This document shows positions 10,229-19,829 of a stretch of 43,640 nt of DNA, one piece after another. Origin of the DNA: an uncultured Clostridia bacterium (GTDB taxonomy: Bacteria; Bacillota; Clostridia; Oscillospirales; Ruminococcaceae); assembly GCA_947631055.1 (NCBI GenBank), contig CANRJZ010000002.1:1-43640 (forward strand). Direction: 5' to 3'. The notes under the pieces were generated by a model that searched no databases, had not been told where the DNA came from, and saw nothing but the letters and a program-made list of their open reading frames with translations. Positions within the stretch are counted from its first letter, which is position 1. Each line of letters starts with the position of its first letter. The translations under genes and the position numbers were made by a program.

Positions 10229-11194
10229 CATATTTGTATCAGGTCCTTTAGCGATAAGAGCCGTTATTTCCTCATGCGTGGGCATTGCGGGTATTGCGCC
10301 TATTTTGGCGGAACTTAGCGCACCGCACGCATTTCCGTATATGGCAAACTCGCGGAGGTCGTCCATACCTATTTCGTTTATGGATTTTCCGGAAAGCACG
10401 AGCCGCGACAGGAATGCTCCGAAAAAGCTGTCTCCGGCTCCGAGGGTGTCTACGGTCTCAACTTTGAAGGCGGGGAAGCGTTCTATGCCTCGTTTTGTTG
10501 CAATAACGCAGCCCTTGGCTCCCTGAGTTATGCAGACTATTTTTATGCCGGTATTCAGCAGCTTTGCAATAGATGGGAGCAGCGTAGCACAGTCCGTCAA
10601 TATCTGGAGTTCAAGTTCCGAAACCTTTATTATATCAACATAGCGCAGAACGCTCCGCATAGCTTTAAGGGCGTCTTCTTTTGAGTCCCAGAGCTGTTCT
10701 CTCCAGTTAGGGTCATAGGAGATCATCTTCCCGTGTTCTTTTGCATACTCGACGGTATTTACCGCCGCAGATTTGGAAGGTTCGGCAGTAAAAAGAAGTG
10801 AGCCGAAATGCAGCAGACGGCAGCTGTCGATGAGTTTCAAATTCACTTCACTGAAACTCAGATTGAGATCGGCGCTGTTTTTTCTATAGAATACGAAGCA
10901 GCGCTGATTGTCTTCGTCCTTGCCGACAAAAGCGAGGGTGGTTGAAAAGTTTTTATCAAGTATAACGCCTTGGGTGTTGACGCCTTCGGCTTCGAGGACA
11001 TCTTTGAGATAATGTCCGAACATATCATTGCCGAGTTTGCCTATAAATCCGCTTGAAACGCCGAGTTTTGACGCCATTACAGCGACATTTGCAGGCGCTC
11101 CGCCCGGATTTCTCTTATAATAAACGCTTCCGTCATCGGCGGTCACGGAAGTAAAATCAACAAGCATTTCACCTATTGTGATTATATCGGGCAT
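10220..11194 (-). CDS. PfkB-family carbohydrate kinase (fructokinase-like)
   Basis: MPDIITIGEMLVDF..NPGGAPANVA and DTLGAGDSFFGAFL signatures. Confidence 0.92.
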   Translation of the reverse strand: MPDIITIGEMLVDFTSVTADDGSVYYKRNPGGAPANVAVMASKLGVSSGFIGKLGNDMFGHYLKDVLEAEGVNTQGVILDKNFSTTLAFVGKDEDNQRCFVFYRKNSADLNLSFSEVNLKLIDSCRLLHFGSLLFTAEPSKSAAVNTVEYAKEHGKMISYDPNWREQLWDSKEDALKAMRSVLRYVDIIKVSELELQILTDCATLLPSIAKLLNTGIKIVCITQGAKGCVIATKRGIERFPAFKVETVDTLGAGDSFFGAFLSRLVLSGKSINEIGMDDLREFAIYGNACGALSSAKIGAIPAMPTHEEITALIAKGPDTNMKR

Positions 11195-11344
11195 AATATC
11201 CCTCCATTGTGTGAATATTTATGACAACGTTAATTGTTCATATATTATCATTGAATTTAGTATAACACATATCATAAAAAATTTCAATATTAAATTTTAT
11301 TTTTGTGCGTTTTTTAGGTAAAGATGCTGGAATTTGAGGAAAAA

Positions 11345-11377
11345 ATAAGGCGGGAACATTTTTTGTTCCCGCCTTAT
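11345..11377 (-). terminator. Rho-independent terminator for the minus-strand lipoprotein gene
   Basis: 13-bp stem ataaggcgggaac/gttcccgccttat, with T-tract on the minus strand. Confidence 0.85.
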
Positions 11378-11386
11378 GATAATTTT

Positions 11387-12493
11387 TTACATAACCAGCT
11401 TATCGAGCTTGTATCTGTCAAGGGAAGCCTGATTTACATTGACGTCCTGCTCGGCGATCCAGCCGCTGACCATTTCGTCAAATTCGTCGTCCTTGAGTGC
11501 ATGGCGTGCTGATTCCGAACTGTTTTCAAGATATTCCGGATCGGCAAACAGATCCATTTTATTTACAATATAATATGTTTCGTAATCTTCTACAAGAACA
11601 TAATCGCCGTCGGCAACATCTCCGCTGAATACTTTTTCGATCACTGACGCGGAGGGGGATGATGAATCTTTATTAACGACTATGCCGTAATCAACGGCTT
11701 CGGTTTCAGATGTTTCGTCTTCTTCGGGGAAAACGATATCCGCCGCTTCTTCATCGCTGTCCGTTTCCTCTCCGGAAGATGAAAGGGAATTTATGAATCC
11801 ATCGTATTCTGCGGTTATCGCGTCAAATGTTTCACCGTTTTTAAGGCGTTCGATATATTCTTCCGCCATTTTTTTGCGGTCTTCCTTGTCTGCGGATTTA
11901 AGGACGTTTCCTTCGGCGTCTTTCAGATCCATAGCCATATAATTTATACGGGCATTGTTTTCGCTGAGATATGTTTTTATCTCATCTTCGGAGACTTCTT
12001 TTTCTCCGCCTTCGCCATAATAATGATCGAATATCGCAAGTTCTTTTTCTCCGTTTATGCCGATATCGATATATGACTGTTTGCTGACGCCGAGAGCTTC
12101 ATATTGCTCGCCGATGTATTCCCACCATTGTCCGGCAGTTGATTCGGCGATCTTATCCTCGTTGTTCTCAAATGAGAGCCCCAGTTCGTCGAATTTATTC
12201 TCGAAAGCAACGTACTCCTGCATATGTTCTACGGCCTTGTCGTTTATCCATTCTTCGGCAGGCTTTTCTTCTATCGTTTCATTCAGGATATCGGTCTCTT
12301 CGCCGGTGCTGCCGACGAGAGAATACGCTTCGGACATGGCGGAAGACTGATAGTATATCAGTATGCCGGCACGAAGCTGCGTACCGTCTATTTCTGCGCC
12401 CCATGAGGTATCCTTTCCGCAGGAAGCAAGCGAAAAAGTCATAAGCAAAGCGGCTGCGGCAGCCGCAGATCTTTTAAATAAAGACATTGTCAT
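11387..12493 (-). CDS. Putative lipoprotein, foldase/PrsA-SurA-like
   Basis: Signal peptide with LASC lipobox; acidic soluble domain resembling SurA N-terminal/foldase proteins; distant similarity only. Confidence 0.55.
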   Translation of the reverse strand: MTMSLFKRSAAAAAALLMTFSLASCGKDTSWGAEIDGTQLRAGILIYYQSSAMSEAYSLVGSTGEETDILNETIEEKPAEEWINDKAVEHMQEYVAFENKFDELGLSFENNEDKIAESTAGQWWEYIGEQYEALGVSKQSYIDIGINGEKELAIFDHYYGEGGEKEVSEDEIKTYLSENNARINYMAMDLKDAEGNVLKSADKEDRKKMAEEYIERLKNGETFDAITAEYDGFINSLSSSGEETDSDEEAADIVFPEEDETSETEAVDYGIVVNKDSSSPSASVIEKVFSGDVADGDYVLVEDYETYYIVNKMDLFADPEYLENSSESARHALKDDEFDEMVSGWIAEQDVNVNQASLDRYKLDKLVM

Positions 12494-12725
12494 TTGACCT
12501 CCGTAAAAATTAAATACAATACATTATACCATATTATTTATATCTTGTCCAGTATTTTTAAAAATTTTTCACAGTATTGCAGTATTTTATAAAAATTTTG
12601 AAAAATTACTTGAAAGATAAGAATATTTGTGTTATAATTGTTACCAAAGCATGTTATGCCGCAAATGATCGGCATAAACGGCTGTGTTTTACCGTAATAT
12701 TTAAAATTTTTGGGAGGGTCTTATT

Positions 12726-13703
12726 ATGAAACTGAAAAAATTGGCTGCTGTTTTAATAACGGCGCTGATGTGTGTAGTTATGCTGCCGGTAACTGCTTTT
12801 GCGGCACAAAGCAAGGGCATAACTCTTGACAAAACGAGCATTTCGCTTTCGGTAGGGAAATCCTACACTCTGAAGCGCACGGTAACAGGATTTAAAAGCG
12901 CTACAGTTACATGGAAAAGCTCAGACAGCTCGGTAGCTTCCGTTTCAAAAGGAAAAGTAACCGCCAAAAAGGCAGGTTCGGCAGTTATTACTGCGGCGAT
13001 CAAGGGTACAAATTACAAAGCTACCTGCAAGGTAACGGTTAAAAAAGCCTCGTCGGGCAAAAACACTTCGTTTTCTTCACTGAATAAATTTGCAGCGTCC
13101 GATCTTGACAGCCTGACTTATAAAACGATCTCCGCCAAGAAAAGCAATCTTTATGATTATGTCACAAGTCTTTCCGGCGCCGATTCGATCTATCTTGACG
13201 CCGAAACGACCGACGGTTCTGTAACAATGACAATGGCTTGCGATGATAAGGGCAACATTTCTCTGAGTTATGATATGGACGGCGAAAAATTCAATGTGAT
13301 GATAAAGAACCAGAAATTGTATATACTTGATCCGGCTACTAAGACAGGTCTTTACACAAAACTGGATAAGAGCGGTTTGGAAGAGTACAGCGAATCAATA
13401 AAAGAATCATTTGAAGAATTGTCATCGTTTAATGCGTCCGATCTTTCTCCGAACGAAAAGATCAAAACCTGTACGGTATCTATTGCCGGTAAGGATTATA
13501 CCGTTGAAAGAGAAGGGGACGAATGTGTTCTGTTTAAAGATGACGGTTCTATGTATGCGATAATAAGCGGCGATAAGTCGAAAGATGTAAATGTTCTTAT
13601 AATAAACGAGTATTCAAAGAATGTTCCTTCCGGTTCCTTCAATATCCCCAAAGGATATGAGCTGACCGATCTGGACGAAGCGCTGAGTTCTTACGCAAAG
13701 TAA
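12726..13703 (+). CDS. Secreted protein with bacterial Ig-like (Big_2) domain
   Basis: Signal peptide; LDKTSISLSVGKSYTL..VTWKSSDSSVASVSKGKVTAKKAGSAVITA is a Big_2 pattern. Confidence 0.85.
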   Translation: MKLKKLAAVLITALMCVVMLPVTAFAAQSKGITLDKTSISLSVGKSYTLKRTVTGFKSATVTWKSSDSSVASVSKGKVTAKKAGSAVITAAIKGTNYKATCKVTVKKASSGKNTSFSSLNKFAASDLDSLTYKTISAKKSNLYDYVTSLSGADSIYLDAETTDGSVTMTMACDDKGNISLSYDMDGEKFNVMIKNQKLYILDPATKTGLYTKLDKSGLEEYSESIKESFEELSSFNASDLSPNEKIKTCTVSIAGKDYTVEREGDECVLFKDDGSMYAIISGDKSKDVNVLIINEYSKNVPSGSFNIPKGYELTDLDEALSSYAK

Positions 13704-13715
13704 AGTATGAGATCC

Positions 13716-13750
13716 ATTTCCGCACATCAGATAAATGTGCGGAAATGTTT
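13716..13750 (+). terminator. Rho-independent terminator
   Basis: atttccgcacat/atgtgcggaaat stem followed by gttttta. Confidence 0.75.
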
Positions 13751-13781
13751 TTATTACGGCAAAATATAATGCGCCGCCTTT

Positions 13782-14837
13782 TCAATATTTTTCAAGGACT
13801 GTTCCGGGGTAATAATGTTCAAGGATATCCTCGAAGCTGCTGCCGGCTTCCGCCATGGAATTTGCGCCGTACTGGCTCATTCCCACGCCGTGGCCATAAC
13901 CCTTGGTGGTAATGCAGAATTCCGATTTTTCGGCATCGTATGACAGCATAAAATTTGCCGAACGGAGCGAAAGCATATCCCTGAACTCCATACCGGTCAT
14001 CTCTTTGCCGCCGGCGGTGATTTTTGTTACCGTTCCGGAAAAGCTTGTCTCGTCTATGGAAAACCAGTTTTCGGCATCGCCGGAAAAGTCCGCTCCGGAA
14101 AGTCTGTTTTCCGTCAGTCTGCGCAGCTCATCTGCGGAAAATATTTTTTCTTCGAGATAGGACGGTGAATTTTCATCGCTTTTGCTTTCCACCGGTATAA
14201 GATAATCTACCGGACTGCCCCATACTGTTTCGGCGCTTTCGGTGCGGCCGCCCGACATGGAATGGAAAGCCGCTACTATGGGTTCACCGTTGTAGACAAG
14301 TATCAGTCTGTCTGTAAGATCGGCGGCTTCTTCCGCCTTGGCAAGATATGTTTCATATCCGCTGCCGTAAAATTCCTTAGCCTGTGCAGGCGTGAAATAT
14401 GCCTGATATTTCGTGCTGTCGTTGGATATATCCGCTCCCATAAGCTCCGGAGAGGGAGAAATGCGCTGCTTTTCACACTGGCGGAAGGCATATGTCCTTG
14501 CTGCGACAGCCTGTGCTTTCAGCGCCTCAATGCCGTATGTAGGCGGCATTTCCGCAAGAACGGCGCCTACTACATAATCCCTCATCGGGATATCGTATAC
14601 CAGACCGCTCGTAAAATCAAGAACTTTTATTTTTTCGTCCTCGGTGCCGGAAGCCGGCTCTTTATTTTCCGGTCCGGTCATATCCGCTGCCGGTAAAGGC
14701 GCGTATGTCTTGTCCGGTTCGGCAAAGCTTTCCGATACTTCCGGAAGTTCGTCCGCCTCCGGCGAAAAAAGCGCCAGCGCCGGTATGGCAGCGAGCAGGA
14801 ACGCAAATATCCCTGCGATCTTGATGATCTCCTTCAT
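13782..14837 (-). CDS. spoIID: SpoIID/LytB domain protein (stage II sporulation protein D)
   Basis: MRDYVVGAVLAEMPPTYGIEALKAQAVAARTYAF and TKGYGHGVGMSQYGANSMA motifs. Confidence 0.93.
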   Translation of the reverse strand: MKEIIKIAGIFAFLLAAIPALALFSPEADELPEVSESFAEPDKTYAPLPAADMTGPENKEPASGTEDEKIKVLDFTSGLVYDIPMRDYVVGAVLAEMPPTYGIEALKAQAVAARTYAFRQCEKQRISPSPELMGADISNDSTKYQAYFTPAQAKEFYGSGYETYLAKAEEAADLTDRLILVYNGEPIVAAFHSMSGGRTESAETVWGSPVDYLIPVESKSDENSPSYLEEKIFSADELRRLTENRLSGADFSGDAENWFSIDETSFSGTVTKITAGGKEMTGMEFRDMLSLRSANFMLSYDAEKSEFCITTKGYGHGVGMSQYGANSMAEAGSSFEDILEHYYPGTVLEKY

Positions 14838-14938
14838 AATATTTCCATCCTTTCTGTGCATATTTTTTACCGTATGATCCGGAATATGCTTTTTTGATCT
14901 TTATTTTTTTCGATTTGAATAATTATTTTTAAAAATTC

Positions 14939-14967
14939 TTGACAATAGCGGCTTATTGATGTAAAAT
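14939..14967 (+). promoter_or_regulatory. Putative sigma-A promoter for citrate synthase
   Basis: TTGACA, 17 nt, TAAAAT. Confidence 0.7.
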
Positions 14968-14974
14968 AAATATA

Positions 14975-15147
14975 TATGTGTTTTTTTATTGATGATCACG
15001 TCAGCCCAAAAACACCTCCGGCTCTCAAAGAGCGTATATAAAGATCCTGAACCAATGGTACAGCGCCGTGCCGCGTTCCCAGATAATGCTGGGAACAGGT
15101 GCAGTATGGGCGCAGACTATGGTCAAACAGTCAAGGAGGTCTTTATT
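14975..15147 (+). promoter_or_regulatory. Structured 5' leader of citrate synthase; candidate cis-regulatory RNA
   Basis: ~170 nt between predicted TSS and TTG start with hairpins 15021-15033 (gctct-caa-agagc) and 15075-15096 (gttcccag-ataatg-ctgggaac), and an acctcc able to pair with the SD ggaggt. Confidence 0.45.
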
Positions 15148-16506
15148 TTGAATACCGTCAACTACAATAAGGCTGCTTTTCAAAGTTTATGCGATGAATT
15201 TGTAAAAAATAACAGGATAGCCCCCGAACTTTATGAAAAATATCAGGTCAAAAGAGGCCTGAGAAACAGTGACGGCAGCGGCGTCGTTGCCGGCATAACA
15301 AATATATGCAACGTTCACGGCTACATAGTAAATGAAGGTGAACGCGAACCGGTACACGGTGAGCTCATATACAGAGGCTATAATATAAACGATATAATCG
15401 CCAATACTACGGGAAAAGACCGTTTCGGATATGAGGAAACAGTTTATCTGCTGCTTTTCGGGGATCTTCCTACGGCTGAACAGCTGAAGAATTTCAATGA
15501 GATGCTTTCCGAATTCAGGGAGCTGCCCGCCGGTTTTTCCGAGGATATGATATTTAAAGCGCCGTCAAGGAATATAATGAATAAAATGGCTCGTTCGGTG
15601 CTTGCGCTTTATTCCTATGAGGAAGATCCGGAAGATCAGAGCCTTGAGAAGGAACTCCTGAGAGCTGTGGCGATCATAGCGCGGCTCCCTTCCGCGATGG
15701 TGGATTCCTACCAGATAAAGCGCAGGGTATTCGACCATGAGAGCCTGTATATGCACCCGCTCAATCCCGACGAATGTACGGCTGAGAGTATCCTTTCAAC
15801 GCTGAGACACGACAGGGTATATACAAGGGAAGAAGCCAAACTGCTTGATCTTATGCTTATAATACATGCCGAGCATGGCGGCGGAAACAACTCGACGTTT
15901 ACATGCCGGACACTGACTTCGTCCGGTACGGACGCTTATTCCGCCTATTCGGGAGCGATCGGTTCCCTTAAAGGTCACCGCCATGGCGGAGCTAATTTCA
16001 AGGTCATAAATCAGCTTGAAGAATTCAAGGAAAATATCGCTCACTGGGATAATGACGGCGAAGTTGCCGATTATCTTGCAAAGGTCATCAGAGGCGAGGC
16101 GGGAGACGGTACGGGTCTTGTTTATGGAATGGGCCACGCTATCTATACGCTTTCCGATCCGAGAGCGGTCATACTGAAGGAAAATGCCATGAAACTGGCG
16201 AAGGGCACCGAGTTTGAAAAGGAATTTATGCTCCTTGACGCCGTTGAAAGGCTTACTCCGGAAGTCTTTGCGTCGGTAAAGGGAAATTCAAAGGTAATGT
16301 GCGCCAATGTGGATCTGTATTCCGGTCTGGTGTACAGAATGCTGAAAATTCCCGCAGAACTCAATACGCCTATGTTTGCGGTATCACGTATTGCCGGTTG
16401 GTCCGCTCACAGGATAGAGGAACTTATCACCGGCAAAAGGATCATACGTCCCGCCTATAAGGCGATCGCTAAAAGACGTAAATATATCCCTCTCGAAGAG
16501 AGATGA
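15148..16506 (+). CDS. gltA: Citrate synthase
   Basis: RGYNINDIIANT, EHGGGNNSTFTCRTLTSSGTDAYSAYSGAIGSLKGHRHGGAN; TTG start preceded by aaggagg. Confidence 0.93.
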   Translation: MNTVNYNKAAFQSLCDEFVKNNRIAPELYEKYQVKRGLRNSDGSGVVAGITNICNVHGYIVNEGEREPVHGELIYRGYNINDIIANTTGKDRFGYEETVYLLLFGDLPTAEQLKNFNEMLSEFRELPAGFSEDMIFKAPSRNIMNKMARSVLALYSYEEDPEDQSLEKELLRAVAIIARLPSAMVDSYQIKRRVFDHESLYMHPLNPDECTAESILSTLRHDRVYTREEAKLLDLMLIIHAEHGGGNNSTFTCRTLTSSGTDAYSAYSGAIGSLKGHRHGGANFKVINQLEEFKENIAHWDNDGEVADYLAKVIRGEAGDGTGLVYGMGHAIYTLSDPRAVILKENAMKLAKGTEFEKEFMLLDAVERLTPEVFASVKGNSKVMCANVDLYSGLVYRMLKIPAELNTPMFAVSRIAGWSAHRIEELITGKRIIRPAYKAIAKRRKYIPLEER

Positions 16507-16572
16507 TATGTTTATATATATTCTTGCCGGCAGATACCGGTCTTGTTCCAATAAATTAATTTATAAGGGGAT

Positions 16573-17610
16573 ATGGACATGAGTAAACCAAATAAACCTT
16601 ACAAGCAGTCAAAGGTAGTGCTTGACAAAAAGTTGTCGCTTCCGCTTTACCTGCTCACTATGGTGTGCGCTGTTGCGGCAAGAACGGCTCAGCTGCAAAC
16701 CAACGTCAATTTTGCTTCCGGGAAGTACATCGATCCTTCCGTCGGAAAGAATTATACGCTGTGGGTATTGATAATAGGATTTGTTCTTACGGCTCTGGTG
16801 CTCATTTTCGGAGAGTCAAGGGACAAGGTAGTCGATTCCTGCATACTTCTCAATCCTATGAGGCTACAGTCGGATAAGCTCAATTCCAAGATATCTACAA
16901 AGGCGGGAGCCGTTATGCTCATAATGGCTTTCCTCATAGTTTTTGATATCTTCCTTGATCTGTCAAAGGTCGCAAGCGTAAATATGGAGTTGTCAACTGA
17001 GGACGATCCGGTGTTTATCTTTGCCGGCATACCGGTCCTTGAATGGTTCGTTTACGCCATGGCTATTGTGTCCGTTGTAACATTTATAACTATGGGCATC
17101 AACATAATAAGAGGAGACGGTCTGTCAAAAGGAAACTGCGTATTTCTGTCTGCTTTTGCCGTATGGAAGCTGCTCCAGATATTTGATATGATCGGCAAGT
17201 ATCAGATCATAGGCATATATTCCGAAAAGGTATATATAATGTTCACGGCAATGTCGTCGGCTGCATTCTTTATATGCGCCGCAAAATTGTTCGGCGGCTT
17301 TGAAAAGAAGCATACGCGCTTCTGGGTAATTATGTTCGGTTATATGTCCTCGATCTATGCGGCGGTATCCACTATCCCAAGGTATATAATCTTCTTTACA
17401 AAGAGCTTTGATGACAGATTTGGCATGGAAACACCTGCTACAGCCGATGTGGGACTGATATTTGCAAGCATTTCCATAGTAGTCGTTTTCTGGAGCGCAT
17501 ATGTTTACAAGGATATGCCTAAGCTCGACCTCAAGGGCAAGAGCCGTTGGAAGGGCATTTCCGTTACGGAAGAAGAAATGGAAATGAAGTCTATTGAAGA
17601 CGATCAATAA
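16573..17610 (+). CDS. Conserved polytopic membrane protein of unknown function
   Basis: Several hydrophobic segments; no family recognised. Confidence 0.7.
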   Translation: MDMSKPNKPYKQSKVVLDKKLSLPLYLLTMVCAVAARTAQLQTNVNFASGKYIDPSVGKNYTLWVLIIGFVLTALVLIFGESRDKVVDSCILLNPMRLQSDKLNSKISTKAGAVMLIMAFLIVFDIFLDLSKVASVNMELSTEDDPVFIFAGIPVLEWFVYAMAIVSVVTFITMGINIIRGDGLSKGNCVFLSAFAVWKLLQIFDMIGKYQIIGIYSEKVYIMFTAMSSAAFFICAAKLFGGFEKKHTRFWVIMFGYMSSIYAAVSTIPRYIIFFTKSFDDRFGMETPATADVGLIFASISIVVVFWSAYVYKDMPKLDLKGKSRWKGISVTEEEMEMKSIEDDQ

Positions 17611-17671
17611 TAACAGCGGCGCACACTTTTTCGACGCATACCTATGCCGCCGCTTATGAACGGAAGTTTTC

Positions 17672-17710
17672 GGCGCGCGGGAGGAACGTTGTTCTGCCGT
17701 GCGCCTTTTT
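17672..17710 (+). terminator. Terminator-like hairpin upstream of the lipoprotein gene
   Basis: ggcgcgcgg...ccgtgcgcc stem followed by TTTTT. Confidence 0.65.
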
Positions 17711-17728
17711 GTGAAAGGAGCGGCGGAA

Positions 17729-19045
17729 ATGAAAAGTATACTTAAAAGATTATTTCCTGCCGCATTGTCACTGGCGCTTACTGCTTGTTCCTTCGGAAGT
17801 TCGGTGGATACCCTTCTTACTCCGCCTAAGCTTTCCGAAGAACAAAGGGAAGTTTATGACGCTCTTATAAAAGCAGTGGGAAACGATATCCGATTGCAGT
17901 ATCCGCGTGCCGGTGAGAACCGTTCCGCTTTTGTGTTTGCGGATATAGACGGCGAACCCGAAGAAGAAGCCATTGTCTTTTACGAAAAAGCCGGCGAGAC
18001 CGACGGCACAGGAAACGTAAGGATAAATATAATAGACCGCGACGCAGACGGCAAATGGTACAGTGTTTACGACCATGCCGGAATGGGTACGGGCATAGAG
18101 CGGGTAATATTTTCCGATATAGGCGGTTCGGGGACAATAAGCATGATGATAGGATACAGTCTGCTTTCCGGAGAAAAGAATGTTACCGTCTACAGCTACA
18201 GCGGAGGAATACTTTCGGCTGATTATTCCGATAGCTATAACACGATGTTCGTCACTGACATTGACCGCAGCGGTTCAGCTGAACTTGTTCTCGTGCGCAC
18301 GGAAACTCCTATACGGAAAGCTTCTCTCAGCCTTATTGCAAGGGACGGCGCTGACGGGAGCGTAAGCGAAACGGGCAATATCGCTCTTGACAAAAATGCT
18401 GCCGAATTCGTAAATATCGCTTCCGGATATGTCGGTACGGACACGCCGGCTATATTTATCGACGGTCTGTCGGACAGGCAGCTTACTACGGAAATAATTT
18501 ATTCGGTCAACGATACGCTCAGAAATCCCCTTTATCTGGGCGAATCGTCCATAATCGAAAATACAAGGCGTCCTGCCGGATATCTGTGTACGGATATTGA
18601 TCTTGACGGCGTTATAGAGATACCCACAAGGTCTCTTTTTCCGGGATATTCCGAAGGATCCGATGATAAAGTATACAGCACGGACTGGAACATACTGGAC
18701 AATTACAGCATAGCAAAAAAATATACGAGCTATTATGACAGGACCGACGGTTATTGTTTCATCTTCCCGAGCAGGTGGGCGGGAGTGGTCACGGCAAAGG
18801 CTGACGCTTCTGCCGGCGCGGTGGTGTTTTACAAATACAACATCGACCTGACCAACAGCACCACGGAACTGATGAGGATAGCTGCGGCGGAAAGATCCGA
18901 AACACAGGCGTTTCTTGACGAAGGCTATATGATAATAAAAACTGCGAATAATATGAATTATCTTGTAAAATGTCCGGATATTGACGATGAACCACTTATC
19001 CTTACGGGTACAGAAATAAGCAATAATTTCTATGTTATGATATGA
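17729..19045 (+). CDS. Putative lipoprotein of unknown function
   Basis: Lipobox LTAC after signal peptide; VCBS/FG-GAP-like acidic repeats (FADIDGEPEEEAIVF, DIDRSGSAELVLV, DIDLDGVIEI). Confidence 0.65.
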   Translation: MKSILKRLFPAALSLALTACSFGSSVDTLLTPPKLSEEQREVYDALIKAVGNDIRLQYPRAGENRSAFVFADIDGEPEEEAIVFYEKAGETDGTGNVRINIIDRDADGKWYSVYDHAGMGTGIERVIFSDIGGSGTISMMIGYSLLSGEKNVTVYSYSGGILSADYSDSYNTMFVTDIDRSGSAELVLVRTETPIRKASLSLIARDGADGSVSETGNIALDKNAAEFVNIASGYVGTDTPAIFIDGLSDRQLTTEIIYSVNDTLRNPLYLGESSIIENTRRPAGYLCTDIDLDGVIEIPTRSLFPGYSEGSDDKVYSTDWNILDNYSIAKKYTSYYDRTDGYCFIFPSRWAGVVTAKADASAGAVVFYKYNIDLTNSTTELMRIAAAERSETQAFLDEGYMIIKTANNMNYLVKCPDIDDEPLILTGTEISNNFYVMI

Positions 19046-19081
19046 ACCGGAGATATTCCGGATCTGAAAGGCGGGATATTT

Positions 19082-19801
19082 ATGAAACGTATTCTTGTTT
19101 GCGAGGACGAGGACGTTATACGCGACTTTGTGGTCATAAATCTTAAAAGAGCAGGTTATGACGTTGTGGACGTGAACTGCGGAGAGGACGCCCTCAAAGT
19201 ATTTGACAGCGAGCGCGGAGAATTCGATGTGGCGCTTCTGGATATAATGATGCCGGGTATCGACGGCTTTCAGGTCTGCAAGGCTCTCAGAAAAAGAAGC
19301 AGTACGCTCGGTATAATAATGCTTTCTGCCAAAACGCAGGAGATGGATAAGATAAGCGGACTTATGATAGGCGCTGACGATTACATAACAAAGCCTTTTT
19401 CACCGTCCGAACTTACCGCACGCATAGACGCCGTATGCCGCAGAGTCGATATGAGCGTTGCAAAGGATTATGAATACGAGCCGACTATAGAATCCGGTCC
19501 TTTTGTATTGAATTTGAAAAGCCGCACGGTCGCAAAGGACGGAGTTCAGATAGATCTTACACAGGTAGAATATCAGATACTTGAGTATTTTATGAACAAC
19601 GCCGAGACGGCTCTGGACAGAAGTTCGATACTTACTCATATCTGGGGCGACAACTATTACGGCGACGACAAGATAGTTGATGTGAACATAAGACGTATAA
19701 GAATGAAGATCGAGGACGAACCTTCACATCCAAGATATATTTCAACGATATGGGGCTTTGGGTATAAATGGTCTGTAAAGCCTGACGCCGATGATGAATA
19801 A
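19082..19801 (+). CDS. OmpR/PhoB-family response regulator
   Basis: Receiver domain (CEDEDVIRDF, LLDIMMPGIDG) and winged-helix C-terminus. Confidence 0.95.
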   Translation: MKRILVCEDEDVIRDFVVINLKRAGYDVVDVNCGEDALKVFDSERGEFDVALLDIMMPGIDGFQVCKALRKRSSTLGIIMLSAKTQEMDKISGLMIGADDYITKPFSPSELTARIDAVCRRVDMSVAKDYEYEPTIESGPFVLNLKSRTVAKDGVQIDLTQVEYQILEYFMNNAETALDRSSILTHIWGDNYYGDDKIVDVNIRRIRMKIEDEPSHPRYISTIWGFGYKWSVKPDADDE

Positions 19802-19829
19802 CCGGATCTTCCTGTGAGGAGGGACATTC

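Noticed and set aside
14989-15147. In-frame 53-codon N-terminal extension of citrate synthase
   Set aside because: No SD before the upstream ATG/TTG, sequence does not resemble citrate synthase, and a strong SD precedes the TTG at 15148.
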